DNA of 64,000 nt, taken from assembly GCA_900544175.1 (NCBI GenBank), contig UQUN01000003.1:62001-126000 (forward strand), read 5' to 3'. The stretch is from an uncultured Alistipes sp. Its GTDB lineage: Bacteria; Bacteroidota; Bacteroidia; Bacteroidales; UBA932. Positions 51,959 to 61,053 of this stretch are shown here, piece by piece. The notes beneath the pieces were generated by a model. That model was given only the letters and a program-made list of their open reading frames with translations, did no database searches and was not told the DNA's origin. Numbering within the stretch: the first letter of the stretch is position 1; each line of letters opens with the position of its first letter. A program made the translations under genes and the position numbers.

Positions 51959-52825
51959 ATGGACACAGACAAACCCAACGGCATCAACACCCTGCGCTAC
52001 TCGGACATATTTCTGGCGATGTACTCTGACAACGGCATGAGCTGCCTGCACCGCAACCATTCCCACGTGCTGGTGTACATGTACTCGGGAGAGCTGGAAA
52101 TCAACGAACGGAACAGGATCTCTCGGCTGCACAGGGGGGACTGTGCCTTCATCCGCAAGGATTTCGGAGTACAGCTGACCAAGCAGGCCTGGAAAGGAGA
52201 GCAGTTCAAGGCCACATTCCTGATGCTCACCACCCGGTTCCTGCGGGAGTTCTACAACAGACTGGACAAGGGCACTCTGCCCGAAAAGGCCCGCAGAAGC
52301 AAGGTCAGCCTGCTGAAGCTGCCGTCCAACCGGCCCGACATCGTAAGCCTGTTCGAGTCGATGACCCCCTATTTCGACTCCGGCGTCCAGCCCTCTAAGG
52401 AACTGCTCGACCTGAAAATGACCGAAGGCGTCTATGTGCTGCTGAACACGGACCAAAGCCTCTACGCCTCGCTCTTCGATTTTGCCGACCCGTGGAAGCC
52501 GGACATACTGGAGTTCATGGAAAGGAACTACATGAATGACCTCACTCCCGGGGAAATAGCCAACTACACCGGACGCAGCCTCGCCACATTCAAGCGGGAT
52601 TTCAGGAAGGTAAGTGATCTCTCTCCCCAGAAATGGCTCATCCGCCGCAGACTGGAGGCAGCCAGGGAGCAGATCCTCTCCAGCAACAGAAAAGTGACGG
52701 AAGTCTGCTTCGATGTCGGATTCAAGAACCTGTCGCATTTCTCCAGGACCTACAAGGCAATGTTCGGCTGCTCCCCAAGCACTGTTTCCGAACCTCGTGC
52801 CGAGCCTCCCGGCAAACAAATTTGA
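51959..52825 (+). CDS. AraC-family transcriptional regulator (intact)
   Basis: 288 residues from ATG 51,959. The N-terminal half is a cupin-like sensor (NHSHVLVYMYSGELEINERN; LHRGDCAFIRKDF). The C-terminal AraC domain is complete: LTPGEIANYTGRSLATFKRD, SPQKWLIRRRLEAAREQILS and VTEVCFDVGFKNLSHFSRTY. It is followed by a sugar O-acetyltransferase gene. Its last codons are part of a second operator copy, and it has the same operator before its own promoter, suggesting autoregulation. Confidence 0.88.
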   Translation: MDTDKPNGINTLRYSDIFLAMYSDNGMSCLHRNHSHVLVYMYSGELEINERNRISRLHRGDCAFIRKDFGVQLTKQAWKGEQFKATFLMLTTRFLREFYNRLDKGTLPEKARRSKVSLLKLPSNRPDIVSLFESMTPYFDSGVQPSKELLDLKMTEGVYVLLNTDQSLYASLFDFADPWKPDILEFMERNYMNDLTPGEIANYTGRSLATFKRDFRKVSDLSPQKWLIRRRLEAAREQILSSNRKVTEVCFDVGFKNLSHFSRTYKAMFGCSPSTVSEPRAEPPGKQI

Positions 52826-52867
52826 GCCTGCCGGCAAAGCCCGTCTACACTGGACACCCTACCTTTG
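52800..52867 (+). promoter_or_regulatory. AraC operators C and B and promoter of the acetyltransferase gene
   Basis: CCGAGCCTCCCGGCAAA (52,800-52,816) and TTGAGCCTGCCGGCAAA (52,822-52,838) are direct repeats with starts 22 bases apart, about two helix turns. B is 21 bases from -7 TACCTTTG (52,860-52,867). C codes for the last residues EPPGK of AraC and B contains its stop codon. Confidence 0.65.
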
Positions 52868-52892
52868 CGTCTGAATTGAAACATTCAGCGTT

Positions 52893-53465
52893 ATGGAAGA
52901 TATTTTTCAGAAAGACCTGTCCGGCGAAATGGTATCGCCCGACGAACCCGGCTACAATGATCTGATAAATGCCATCTGGGACACAATGAGACTGGCCGAC
53001 GAACTGAACACCGGCCACCACACACCCGATGAGGTACGAGACTTTCTCTCACGCATCACCGGGCGGGAGATTGACCCGTCCGTCACCCTGCTGCCGCCAT
53101 TCTACGTGGACTTCGGCAAGAACATCCGCATGGGCAAGCGGTGCTGGATCCAGCAGGGCTGCACTTTCTTCGACAGGGGCGGCATCACCTTGGGCAATGA
53201 CGTGTTCATCGCTCCCAAGGTCAATCTCATCACCATCAACCACGACCCCGACCCGGACAACCGCAGCGCGACATACGGCCGTCCGATTGTCATCGAGGAC
53301 AAGGTCTGGATAGGCATCGGCGCCACCGTCCTACCCGGGGTACGGATAGGCTACGGGGCAATTGTCGGGGCCAACAGCGTCGTGACGCACGATGTCCCGC
53401 CCATGACGGTTGTCGGAGGCAATCCCGCACGGTTCATCAAGGAAATAAAGCCCAAGGCGAAATAG
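52893..53465 (+). CDS. Sugar O-acetyltransferase (LacA/Maa-like)
   Basis: 190 residues. An N-terminal helical cap precedes a left-handed beta-helix of hexapeptide repeats (VDFGKNIRMGKRCWIQQGC; GGITLGNDVFIAPKVNLITI; VWIGIGATVLPGVRIGYGAI; VVGGNPARFIKEI). The catalytic His is in INHDPDPDNR. Acetylates a sugar hydroxyl with acetyl-CoA. Regulated by the upstream AraC if the shared operator is real. Confidence 0.9.
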   Translation: MEDIFQKDLSGEMVSPDEPGYNDLINAIWDTMRLADELNTGHHTPDEVRDFLSRITGREIDPSVTLLPPFYVDFGKNIRMGKRCWIQQGCTFFDRGGITLGNDVFIAPKVNLITINHDPDPDNRSATYGRPIVIEDKVWIGIGATVLPGVRIGYGAIVGANSVVTHDVPPMTVVGGNPARFIKEIKPKAK

Positions 53466-53569
53466 TCATGGAAAATAAAGAAAACCTGACCCGTAGAGCC
53501 AGATAGGTTTCTGACATAATGGAGTGAGAAATGCAGCCCGTCATGGAGCGTCCTCATTAACAAGCACTT

Positions 53570-53754
53570 GCAAAACACTCTGCATTTTTCAAACATTTGC
53601 AGGACCGCGAAAATTGCACTTTGATTCAGAACTGCTTGAAAACCAAGCCTCTGCAAAAGGGACTGCATTTCTCAACGCCTCAGAAGTACCCGAAAATTGC
53701 GCTGCAATTTGTATACGTCTCATTATCAAATATATGCAAAAACACTCTGCATTT
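53570..53754. repeat. Degenerate tandem repeat, 83-bp period
   Basis: The motif GCAAAAnnnnCTGCATTT starts at 53,570 and 53,653, and a third copy with one extra A starts at 53,736: exactly 83 bases apart each time. A second conserved block CGAAAATTGC occurs at 53,608-53,617 and 53,691-53,700, again 83 apart. Sequence between the blocks has diverged, so the array is old or only the blocks are under constraint. Confidence 0.7.
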
Positions 53755-53785
53755 CCCGCTCGGACATTAATGTGAGGAACGCGAC

Positions 53786-53895
53786 GCAAGACCATCCAGC
53801 AGTCGAAAAGACCAGGCCCTCCCACCGCTTTGCGGCGGGTCCCTCCCTCTTGTGCCGAGGGCGGCAAGTCTTTTCTCGTTGCTGGATGGTCTTGC
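53786..53895. repeat. 110-bp inverted repeat / long hairpin
   Basis: GCAAGACCATCCAGCA (53,786-53,801) is an exact reverse complement of 53,880-53,895, and AAAAGAC (53,806-53,812) of 53,868-53,874, with small internal loops of 4-5 bases. A GC-rich inner loop holds further CCGC/GCGG pairing. It could fold into one long hairpin RNA or be a small inverted-repeat element. No transposase is near. Confidence 0.75.
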
Positions 53896-53929
53896 AATGT
53901 GCAGCGCACCTGCTCGGACGCAGGCATCT

Positions 53930-54056
53930 GCCAGGGCATGAAGGGCCAAATTTTAGTGTACCGACATTGTCCGGCGATATGAAGCCCGAAACCGGTAAAC
54001 ACCGATACGGCGAAAAGCGGCACAAGTACCCAGTCAACAACGAATACCTTTTTCAT
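53930..54056 (-). pseudogene. DUF4405 membrane protein, 5' fragment
   Basis: From ATG 54,056 the peptide MKKVFVVDWVLVPLFAVSVF and FTGFGLHIAGQ matches the first helix of DUF4405 proteins (normally about 150 residues with several helices). After about residue 40 the family pattern stops, and the frame runs into the inverted-repeat element. The exact end of homology is uncertain. Confidence 0.55.
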
Positions 54057-54155
54057 TTTCCTGAACTTTGATTATGGATTATGTGCCGCAAAGCTAACGT
54101 ACCCGTCAGGCATCGGACGATAACAATTGTAAAGAAACGCAAGGCTCCCGCCCCC

Positions 54156-54530
54156 CTACAAACGTGCCCGTATGCGGGAAAGCGACACCGGAGTGATTCC
54201 GAGCCAGGAGGCGATATAATGCTGCAGCACCCGCCGGATAATTTCAGGACTGGTCCGCAACAGTTCCTCGTAGCGCTGCTGCGGCGTGTTCCTGATGCGG
54301 GACAGGAAGAGCTGCTGATAACTGTGGAAGCGGTCAATCAGTTTCTCCTCATATCTACGTCTGAGCCATGGACTCTGCCCGATGAGCCGGTAAAAATCAT
54401 CCCTGCCCACGGACAGGAGCTCGGAAGGCTCGATGCTCTCCAGAGAGAACAGACTGGGCTGGCGCCTGTACATGCTGTCGAACGAGGCCACGAAGTCCCC
54501 TTCGAAAAAGAACTGGAAAGTGCAGTCCTG
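54156..54530 (-). pseudogene. Crp/Fnr-family regulator, N-terminally truncated
   Basis: The frame FQFFFEGDFVASFDSMYRRQ ... RIRNTPQQRYEELLRTSPEI and ASWLGITPVSLSRIRARL is the second half of a Bacteroidetes Crp/Fnr protein, with the winged-helix DNA-binding end intact. The first 60 or so residues of the cyclic-nucleotide-type domain are absent, no ATG precedes the homologous part, and a stop lies upstream. Translation from the internal ATG at 54,491 would give only 111 residues. Confidence 0.7.
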
Positions 54531-54570
54531 TAAACCGGGACGAAGATAGCTGTTTTTACATAATACTGAT

Positions 54571-54578
54571 TATCTTTG
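54571..54578 (+). promoter_or_regulatory. -7 box for sppA
   Basis: TATCTTTG on the plus strand, 26 bases before ATG 54,605. Confidence 0.6.
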
Positions 54579-54604
54579 TAAGGTAAACTTTAATATTGAC
54601 CACA

Positions 54605-56353
54605 ATGAAATTTCTGAAAAACCTTCTTGCAGCCTTCATAGGCTCGCTTATCGCGTTCGGACTTCTCATGCTCCTGCTTTTCGGCATGATCGGAGCTCTT
54701 GTACCGACCGAGAAACCGGTAATCGTCGAACCTTCCTCAATCCTCAGGATAGACCTGTCATCCGCTATCGGCGAACAGACAGTGTCCGATCCCCTGGACT
54801 TCAGTTCTCTTGTCCCATACTCATCCGGTTCGTCCAGCAGCATAGGGATACTTGACGCCGTCAGGGCCATAGACTACGCAGCTGAAGACCCTTCCATCAA
54901 GTTCATATACATTACCAACTGCGGATACTCCTGCGGAATGGCATATATAGAGGAACTGAGAGATGCCTTAGGGAGATTCAGGACCTCCGGGAAACCTGTC
55001 ATAGCATACGGCCAGAACTTCTCGCTTGGAGGATACTGGCTCGCGTCCGCGGCGGACAGGATCTACTCGGACGAGTTCGCCTCCAACAACATACTCGGAA
55101 TCTCCACGACCATCATATTCCTGAAGGACATCCTGGACCGTTTCGGTGTCGAGATGCAGCTCATCCGCCACGGCAAGTACAAATCAGCCGGCGAGCAGTT
55201 CATCGCCGGGAATATCAGCGAGGCAAACAGGGAACAGAACCAGGCAATGGTAGACGCGCTGTGGAAAGCTGTCGCAGACGACATCTGCGCATCAAGGGAG
55301 ATTTCTCCCGACAGACTTGACATGCTGGTCAACGGCCTGAGCATATCTACTGCCAGTGAGATGCTGGATGCAGGTCTCATCGACGGAATCTGTACTGTTG
55401 ACGACATGGACAGCAACCTTATGACATTAGCCGGAGTTGAAGATATCGATGACCTGAAGACTATCGATCTGGACAAATACGCAAAAGCCCGCATCAAGAC
55501 AGACTTCAAGGCCAAGGACAAGATTGCAGTCATATACGCGGACGGTCAGATCAACACTGACGGAGACGGTATCACCGCGCAGAAGTTCCAGCCTATCATC
55601 AGAGATATCCGCAATGACAGCACCGTCAAGGCTGTCGTACTGAGGGTCAACTCGCCCGGCGGTGCCGTACAGCCTGCCGAAATCATCCGCAGCGAGTTAG
55701 AACTGCTGCAACAGGAAAAACCGCTGATTGTATCTTTCGGAACAATGGCGGCATCCGGAGGATACTGGATCTCGGCAGGAGCCGACAAGATATTCTCAAA
55801 CAACTCCACTCTGACAGGAAGCATAGGCGTATTCAGCATGATTCCCTCATTAGAACGGACATTCAAGGACATTGCCCATGTCAATCCTGTCACCATCAGA
55901 TCCCACAAGCATGCAGACATGTATTCTGTAACAAGATCTCTTGACAAGCGCGAGACTGAAGCCACACAGGAACAGATTGAAATGATATACGACAGGTTCA
56001 TCTCCATCGTATCCGAAGGACGCGGTCTTTCCACTGAAAGAGTCGATGAAATAGCACAGGGCAGAGTGTGGTGCGGCAATGAAGCCATAGACATCAACCT
56101 TGTCAATGAAATCGGAGGACTAAAGGACGCCCTGGACTATGCTGCCGTAACGGCCGGTCTGAGCAGCTACAGGACAGTAGAGTATCCTAAGGCCATGACA
56201 AATCTTGACAAACTGATGGACAACTTCGGTACTGCGTCGAAGGCATTGGACGCAGCCGCATCCCCCGAATCAATCATTGAAAAACTGTATCAGTCTCTCA
56301 AGGCTGAAACCGGAATCTACGCAAGGATGCCGTACATATACATGTTCGAATAA
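54605..56353 (+). CDS. sppA: Signal peptide peptidase SppA, 67K type
   Basis: 582 residues from ATG 54,605; a TTG at 54,596 was not used. One N-terminal membrane helix (FIGSLIAFGLLMLLLFGMIG) and two tandem S49 domains. The catalytic Lys is K193 in KYKSAGEQF and the Ser is S384 in AASGGYWIS, matching the Ser/Lys dyad shared across the two halves. It degrades cleaved signal peptides in the inner membrane. It is followed by a strong terminator. Confidence 0.95.
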   Translation: MKFLKNLLAAFIGSLIAFGLLMLLLFGMIGALVPTEKPVIVEPSSILRIDLSSAIGEQTVSDPLDFSSLVPYSSGSSSSIGILDAVRAIDYAAEDPSIKFIYITNCGYSCGMAYIEELRDALGRFRTSGKPVIAYGQNFSLGGYWLASAADRIYSDEFASNNILGISTTIIFLKDILDRFGVEMQLIRHGKYKSAGEQFIAGNISEANREQNQAMVDALWKAVADDICASREISPDRLDMLVNGLSISTASEMLDAGLIDGICTVDDMDSNLMTLAGVEDIDDLKTIDLDKYAKARIKTDFKAKDKIAVIYADGQINTDGDGITAQKFQPIIRDIRNDSTVKAVVLRVNSPGGAVQPAEIIRSELELLQQEKPLIVSFGTMAASGGYWISAGADKIFSNNSTLTGSIGVFSMIPSLERTFKDIAHVNPVTIRSHKHADMYSVTRSLDKRETEATQEQIEMIYDRFISIVSEGRGLSTERVDEIAQGRVWCGNEAIDINLVNEIGGLKDALDYAAVTAGLSSYRTVEYPKAMTNLDKLMDNFGTASKALDAAASPESIIEKLYQSLKAETGIYARMPYIYMFE

Positions 56354-56363
56354 CCGTAGACTG

Positions 56364-57713
56364 TCAATGTTCGATAAAGACCCCGGCGACAATGGTTGTC
56401 CGGGGTTTTATTCTGTACCGGTCGTCAATACGCAGCCCTGGAAGGCAGACAATACCTCCATCCGCATCCTCAATCACAGGCTGGGCAAGCCTGCGCACGC
56501 GATCGAGTTTCAAGTCCGTGAAGAAATCGCTCAATTTCTTTGACCCCTGACGCATGCCGAACGGCTTGAAGCGGTCTGCCGGCCTCCATCCCCTGCAAAG
56601 AAGCGGCATTCTGACACGGTCCGCTGAAAAATACAAGGCCGAACCATCCGACACAGGGCTGAAGTCTTCGGCACACGGAAAGAACACGATTCTGAAGACC
56701 GTACCTTTATAGTTGTACTTTCCGGGACCCTCGATGAAAAACTCCGTCTCCTCCTCTTCCCGGAGAGGATATACGTTTACAGTGTCTTTTGTAATCACAA
56801 GTTCATGAGTTCCTGAGCGGAACAGCCTTCCTGGCTGACCGGCAGCAAGACATCTCTCCATGTCGGACACCTGACCGCTGTTGAATCCGTATTCCTTAAG
56901 TATCATGTAGAGCCAGTAACCATAATGGTTCTCGTGCATCAGCCCGGATACGGATATCTTGAGAAAACCGTCCTCATGCGAGCAGACACGGGCACTTATA
57001 TCCATGTACAGACCGTCTATTATGGATGCTGCCTCACGGAAATACTCCGAGTCCCGGCGCACTGTATTGAGAAATGACGGGTTTATCTTCTTGAATTCCG
57101 GGAAAATTATATTGCGTACACGGTTGCGGGCATAATGAGACTCGAAGTTGGTATGGTCATCCCGGTAGGATATGCCGTTCTTACGGACAAACTCAACTAT
57201 CTCTGCTCTCGTAACCTCCATGAGAGGACGTATTATCCGGCCGTTTCTGACCGGTATGCCCGCCAGCCCTTTCAGTCCGGTTCCTCTTACGATGTTAAGG
57301 AACATCGTCTCGATACTGTCATCCAGGTTGTGGGCTATGGCAAGAAAATCGAAGCCGTCCGCATCTATGATTCCGTCGAAGAAACCGTAGCGAAGCTCCC
57401 TTGCCGCCATCTGTGTAGACAACGATCTCTCTGCCGCATACGATTTAGTGTCGAAAACCACAGAGTACACATGGACACCGTTACGATGCCCCCATTCCAC
57501 AACTGACTCCATGTCTCCGTCACTTTCCTCACCGCGCAAGGAAAAGTTCACATGTGCCAGAGCAAAGTCAGGGCGAAGACGGGAACGGAGAAAGAGCTCT
57601 GCCATACACATCGAGTCTATTCCGCCGCTTACACCCAGCAGATATTTCTTTCCTGCCACAACTCCGTCCGATAGAGACAGCAGGGCCTCATCGAATTCTT
57701 GCTCTATTCTCAT
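56364..57713 (-). CDS. tilS: tRNA(Ile)-lysidine synthase
   Basis: 449 residues. The N-type PP-loop ATP motif SGGIDS is at residues 29-34, followed by HNLDDSIETMFLNIVRGTGLKG and RNRVRNIIFPEF. The C-terminal third is the tRNA-binding extension (SRGWRPADRFKPFGMRQGSKKLSDFF). It modifies C34 of tRNA-Ile(CAU) to lysidine so that it reads AUA; essential. Ends inside the sppA terminator and starts 4 bases after the DUF3078 gene. Confidence 0.94.
   Translation of the reverse strand: MRIEQEFDEALLSLSDGVVAGKKYLLGVSGGIDSMCMAELFLRSRLRPDFALAHVNFSLRGEESDGDMESVVEWGHRNGVHVYSVVFDTKSYAAERSLSTQMAARELRYGFFDGIIDADGFDFLAIAHNLDDSIETMFLNIVRGTGLKGLAGIPVRNGRIIRPLMEVTRAEIVEFVRKNGISYRDDHTNFESHYARNRVRNIIFPEFKKINPSFLNTVRRDSEYFREAASIIDGLYMDISARVCSHEDGFLKISVSGLMHENHYGYWLYMILKEYGFNSGQVSDMERCLAAGQPGRLFRSGTHELVITKDTVNVYPLREEEETEFFIEGPGKYNYKGTVFRIVFFPCAEDFSPVSDGSALYFSADRVRMPLLCRGWRPADRFKPFGMRQGSKKLSDFFTDLKLDRVRRLAQPVIEDADGGIVCLPGLRIDDRYRIKPRTTIVAGVFIEH
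56380..56410 (+). terminator. Terminator of sppA, within the 3' end of tilS
   Basis: Stem ACCCCG-GACAA / TTGTC-CGGGGT with a GC bulge and a TGG loop, followed by TTTTATT. It lies 26 bases after the sppA stop. The stem is coding for the last residues of tilS on the other strand. Confidence 0.8.
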
Positions 57714-57717
57714 AGGT

Positions 57718-58791
57718 CTATTCAGGTTTTACATACTGTCCGAATGTCCACGTCAGTCCGAGACTGACAATTTCCTTGAACTGCACCCTCGGAGCAAGAT
57801 TGCCGGCAGCATCCGCTATCTGGATGTTCTCATCGTATATAAGGTTGGTCCTCAATGTAAGAGTAAGTATCTTGGTCAACGTAAGAGAGGCATCCACATC
57901 CCAGTACACCTGAATATTGTCAGGATTCTCAAGATAATTGGAGAACAGCGTAAGCGACGAAGTGATTTTGAATATCTTGTACGCATAGTTGACATCCATC
58001 TTCAACTGAGCACCGAGCTCTGCCCTGATCGCCTCGTCCACGTCATTGCCGTAGGTTCCGCGCAACGACGGCTCGGTGACCACGACAATATTGCCTGTAG
58101 CCGGAGAGAAGTTGAATGACAGAAAATTAAAAGGTTTATAGTTCACACCTATACCGAGTGACACGTAGCCAGGTGCCATGAACATGGACTGAAGAGTTCT
58201 CGTCGACGGATCCGTAGATGTGTCATATGAGTAGGTAGGAGTCATCTGCGTCCTGAAATTGAACAAAGCGGAAAAGTACAGCTTGTCAAGCAACATCCAT
58301 CCCCACTTGCTGTCCAGCTGGACACGGTCATCGCTCTTGCTGAACTGTTCGTTAAGGGGGACACCTTTCTCGAATGACTGGATGAAACCGTAGGACACCT
58401 TAAGCCTGTTCTCGAATATCATCTTGTCCTTGGCATAATTGGCATTGGCATCTATGAGCCCGTTAAGTGATATGTTGGCAGATCCTCCCTCCGCCCAGTT
58501 CGTCAAGGAAACCTGAGAGAAACCTATCTGCGTCATTATACCGTTCGTCCAGTATTTCGGAGGTTCTTTCTTCTCGGTCGTGTCCACAGCTGCCTCGTCT
58601 ATGGACGACACTACATCCAGACATACCTTCTGAGCCTCGTCCAGAGATGACCTGTCCACCTCCATTTCCTTGATTTCCCTGTATGTCACAGCACTTTTCT
58701 CATCCTTCCTGTCCGAAGCATGAGCGGCAAGAGAGCACAACATTGCGATCGCCGCCAAAACCGCGCCAAATGAAAACTCACCCATTCTCAT
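57718..58791 (-). CDS. DUF3078 outer-membrane-like protein
   Basis: 357 residues with a signal peptide (VLAAIAMLCSLAAHA). After a charged linker, the barrel-like part starts WTNGIMTQIGFSQVSLTNWAEGGS, the DUF3078 hallmark, and alternating aromatic strands run to the end SLGLTWTFGQYVKPE. Likely outer membrane, function unknown. Its start overlaps the preceding gene by 14 bases. Confidence 0.85.
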   Translation of the reverse strand: MRMGEFSFGAVLAAIAMLCSLAAHASDRKDEKSAVTYREIKEMEVDRSSLDEAQKVCLDVVSSIDEAAVDTTEKKEPPKYWTNGIMTQIGFSQVSLTNWAEGGSANISLNGLIDANANYAKDKMIFENRLKVSYGFIQSFEKGVPLNEQFSKSDDRVQLDSKWGWMLLDKLYFSALFNFRTQMTPTYSYDTSTDPSTRTLQSMFMAPGYVSLGIGVNYKPFNFLSFNFSPATGNIVVVTEPSLRGTYGNDVDEAIRAELGAQLKMDVNYAYKIFKITSSLTLFSNYLENPDNIQVYWDVDASLTLTKILTLTLRTNLIYDENIQIADAAGNLAPRVQFKEIVSLGLTWTFGQYVKPE

Positions 58792-59491
58792 CCGAATTCA
58801 AAACATCATCAGAATTATACTTGAAGCCAAGACGTTTTCCCGTCTTCAGCCTTGAAGCCTCCATCTTGACATTTATCTCACCCACACTGACCTCTTTCAC
58901 CATATCATACGGAGGCACGAGCAGATCAAACGACAAAGAATATAGTATCGCCGACTCCACGAACGACACCAGATCGTCCCTTGTCAGCGTGCTCTTTCCG
59001 AACTGGTCCGTAATCTGACGCTTCTGCCGCTTGCCCTCTACAAAGAATGCCTTGTCCTTGTTTATGAACAATCTGGCGACCAGATATCCAAGGTCATCGT
59101 TCCTGTTGTACTTCAATGAATCATACAGGAAATTATAGACATTCACCACTCCGCAGTAAGTATTGTACGGATTATTGCGGGCATAGGAATTCTTCCATAC
59201 CGGGTGATCCCTGTCAAACTCGAAGATATCGGTATGAAGACTGAATACCAGAACATCGTCCGCGAACTTCAACTCAGCCTCGAACTTTCCCCTGTCCCGA
59301 TACTCAAGACGAACCCTTCTGGAGCTGCTGTTCTCAAGCATGTCGTTCAAGTCATTGCTCATTTCGCTCAATACGTCCTTCAGGACATTGAACACCTCCA
59401 GGCACTGATCAAATATCTGGGACTTGATTACAGACTTGACATTAAGAAGATTGATTATCTTCTCCCGGGGGCTGGAACCATCATTATCCAT
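58778..59491 (-). CDS. Conserved hypothetical protein
   Basis: 237 residues, soluble, mixed helix/strand, no signal peptide. The region DVLVFSLHTDIFEFDRDHPVWKNSYARN and GYLVARLFINKDKAFFVEGKR looks conserved but I know no domain. It lies between proS and the DUF3078 gene, with 14-base gap and 14-base overlap, so it is co-transcribed with them. Confidence 0.65.
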   Translation of the reverse strand: MDNDGSSPREKIINLLNVKSVIKSQIFDQCLEVFNVLKDVLSEMSNDLNDMLENSSSRRVRLEYRDRGKFEAELKFADDVLVFSLHTDIFEFDRDHPVWKNSYARNNPYNTYCGVVNVYNFLYDSLKYNRNDDLGYLVARLFINKDKAFFVEGKRQKRQITDQFGKSTLTRDDLVSFVESAILYSLSFDLLVPPYDMVKEVSVGEINVKMEASRLKTGKRLGFKYNSDDVLNSDENG

Positions 59492-59505
59492 AAGTATTCT
59501 TCAGC

Positions 59506-60984
59506 TTAGTACGATCTTGCAAAAATGACCCTGCGGCTGGAGGGCCTGCCGGTATATATGCATCTGCCAGGTTCCTCACACACAAAGCTGTCAATAGGGA
59601 TACACCTTATCGTTGCCTTGGTCTCTTCCTGAATTTTCATTTCCGTCTCGGCTGTCCCGTCCCAATGGCAGAGCAGGAATCCGCCTTCCTCGATTCGTTC
59701 CTTGAACTCATCCCATGTATCCACCTTCACTGTCATGGAATCGCGGAAAGAAAGGGCCTTGTTGTATATATTGGCCTGCATATCATCCAGCAGACCTTTC
59801 ACATGGACTGCCAGTCCCTCACGCGGAGCCGCCGATTTTTCAAGAGTGTCTCTGCGGCAGATTTCCACCTCGCCTTTTTCCATGTCACGCGGTCCTATTA
59901 CAATCCTTACAGGCACCCCCTTGAGCTCCCACTCGGCGAACTTGAAGCCGGAGCGGACATTGTCCCTGTCATCTATCCTGGTGGAGATACCAGCCTTTTC
60001 CAGTTCGGCTGCAATTTCCCTCATATACGCCACCATACGGTCCAACTCATCCTGCCCCTTATAAATAGGTACGAATACCACCTGGATCGGAGCGATGGCA
60101 GGAGGCAGCACCAGGCCGTTATTGTCTCCGTGCGCCATTATAAGAGCTCCCATCAGACGGGTGGATACACCCCATGATGTAGCCCATACATAATCGAGCT
60201 TACCGTCCTTATCCGCGAACTTGACATCAAACGCCTTGGCAAAATTCTGCCCGAGGAAGTGGGAAGTTCCGGCCTGCAGAGCCTTGCCGTCCTGCATCAT
60301 GGCCTCTATGCAGAGAGTATCCAAGGCACCTGCAAATCTTTCGTGCTCCGACTTGTGGCCGACCACGACGGGCATGGCCAGATAGTTCCTGGCAAAATCC
60401 GCATATACATGTATCATCTTCTCCGCTTCCGCTACAGCCTCCGCGGCTGTAGCATGTGCGGTGTGCCCTTCCTGCCAGAGGAACTCCGCAGTCCTCAGGA
60501 AAAGACGGGTCCTCATCTCCCAGCGTACGACATTGGCCCACTGGTTGATCAATATGGGCAGATCCCTGTAGGACTTGACCCAGTTCTTATAGCTGTTCCA
60601 GATAATAGTCTCAGAGGTCGGCCTGACAATCAGTTCCTCCTCCAGCTTCGCAGAAGGATCCACAACGACTCCCGGACCGTCGGGATTGGACATCAGCCTG
60701 TGATGCGTCACGACGGCGCATTCCTTCGCGAACCCTTCCACGTGCTCCGCCTCCCGGCTGAGGAACGACTTGGGTATGAATAACGGGAAATACGCATTCT
60801 GATGACCGGTCTCCTTGAACATCCGGTCAAGATGCCCCTGCATCTTCTCCCAGATAGCATAACCGTATGGCTTTATGACCATACAGCCACGCACTGCGGA
60901 ATTTTCAGCGAGATCAGCCTTTACCACCAGATTGTTATACCATTGAGAATAATTCTCCTCTTTACTTGTAACCTCTTTTGCCAT
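59506..60984 (-). CDS. proS: Proline--tRNA ligase (archaeal/eukaryotic-type)
   Basis: 492 residues from ATG 60,984. Class II motif 2 is [24 protein letters not shown]; motif 3 is [19 protein letters not shown]. The absence of the bacterial INS editing insert and the C-terminal zinc-type extension ([20 protein letters not shown]) mark the short ProS type 3. It charges the proline tRNAs, two of which are in this window. A -7 box lies 40 bases upstream. Confidence 0.95.
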   Translation of the reverse strand: MAKEVTSKEENYSQWYNNLVVKADLAENSAVRGCMVIKPYGYAIWEKMQGHLDRMFKETGHQNAYFPLFIPKSFLSREAEHVEGFAKECAVVTHHRLMSNPDGPGVVVDPSAKLEEELIVRPTSETIIWNSYKNWVKSYRDLPILINQWANVVRWEMRTRLFLRTAEFLWQEGHTAHATAAEAVAEAEKMIHVYADFARNYLAMPVVVGHKSEHERFAGALDTLCIEAMMQDGKALQAGTSHFLGQNFAKAFDVKFADKDGKLDYVWATSWGVSTRLMGALIMAHGDNNGLVLPPAIAPIQVVFVPIYKGQDELDRMVAYMREIAAELEKAGISTRIDDRDNVRSGFKFAEWELKGVPVRIVIGPRDMEKGEVEICRRDTLEKSAAPREGLAVHVKGLLDDMQANIYNKALSFRDSMTVKVDTWDEFKERIEEGGFLLCHWDGTAETEMKIQEETKATIRCIPIDSFVCEEPGRCIYTGRPSSRRVIFARSY

Positions 60985-61025
60985 TACGTGTTGTTTATAT
61001 GGAATGATTTTTGTTAATTTGTATG

Positions 61026-61033
61026 CAAAAATA
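61026..61033 (-). promoter_or_regulatory. -7 box for the proS operon
   Basis: TATTTTTG on the minus strand, 41 bases before proS; likely the promoter of proS-hypothetical-DUF3078-tilS. Confidence 0.5.
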
Positions 61034-61053
61034 GTAATTATTGACAAATAAAA

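Larger units (their letters stand above)
53466..54155. other. Repeat-rich and decayed intergenic region
   Basis: About 690 bases without an intact gene, between the acetyltransferase and sppA. It contains an 83-bp tandem repeat (53,570-53,754), a 110-base inverted repeat (53,786-53,895) and a DUF4405 fragment; a Crp/Fnr fragment follows. Codings on either strand are short frames without family signature. Confidence 0.6.

Noticed and set aside
53524..53775. 83-residue plus-strand protein across the tandem repeat
   Set aside because: The frame is created by the repeat; no promoter, no family and composition typical of chance.
53786..53895. Integron attC site or CRISPR repeat
   Set aside because: No RYYYAAC/GTTRRRY ends, no integrase, no spacer array; the arms are too long and symmetric.
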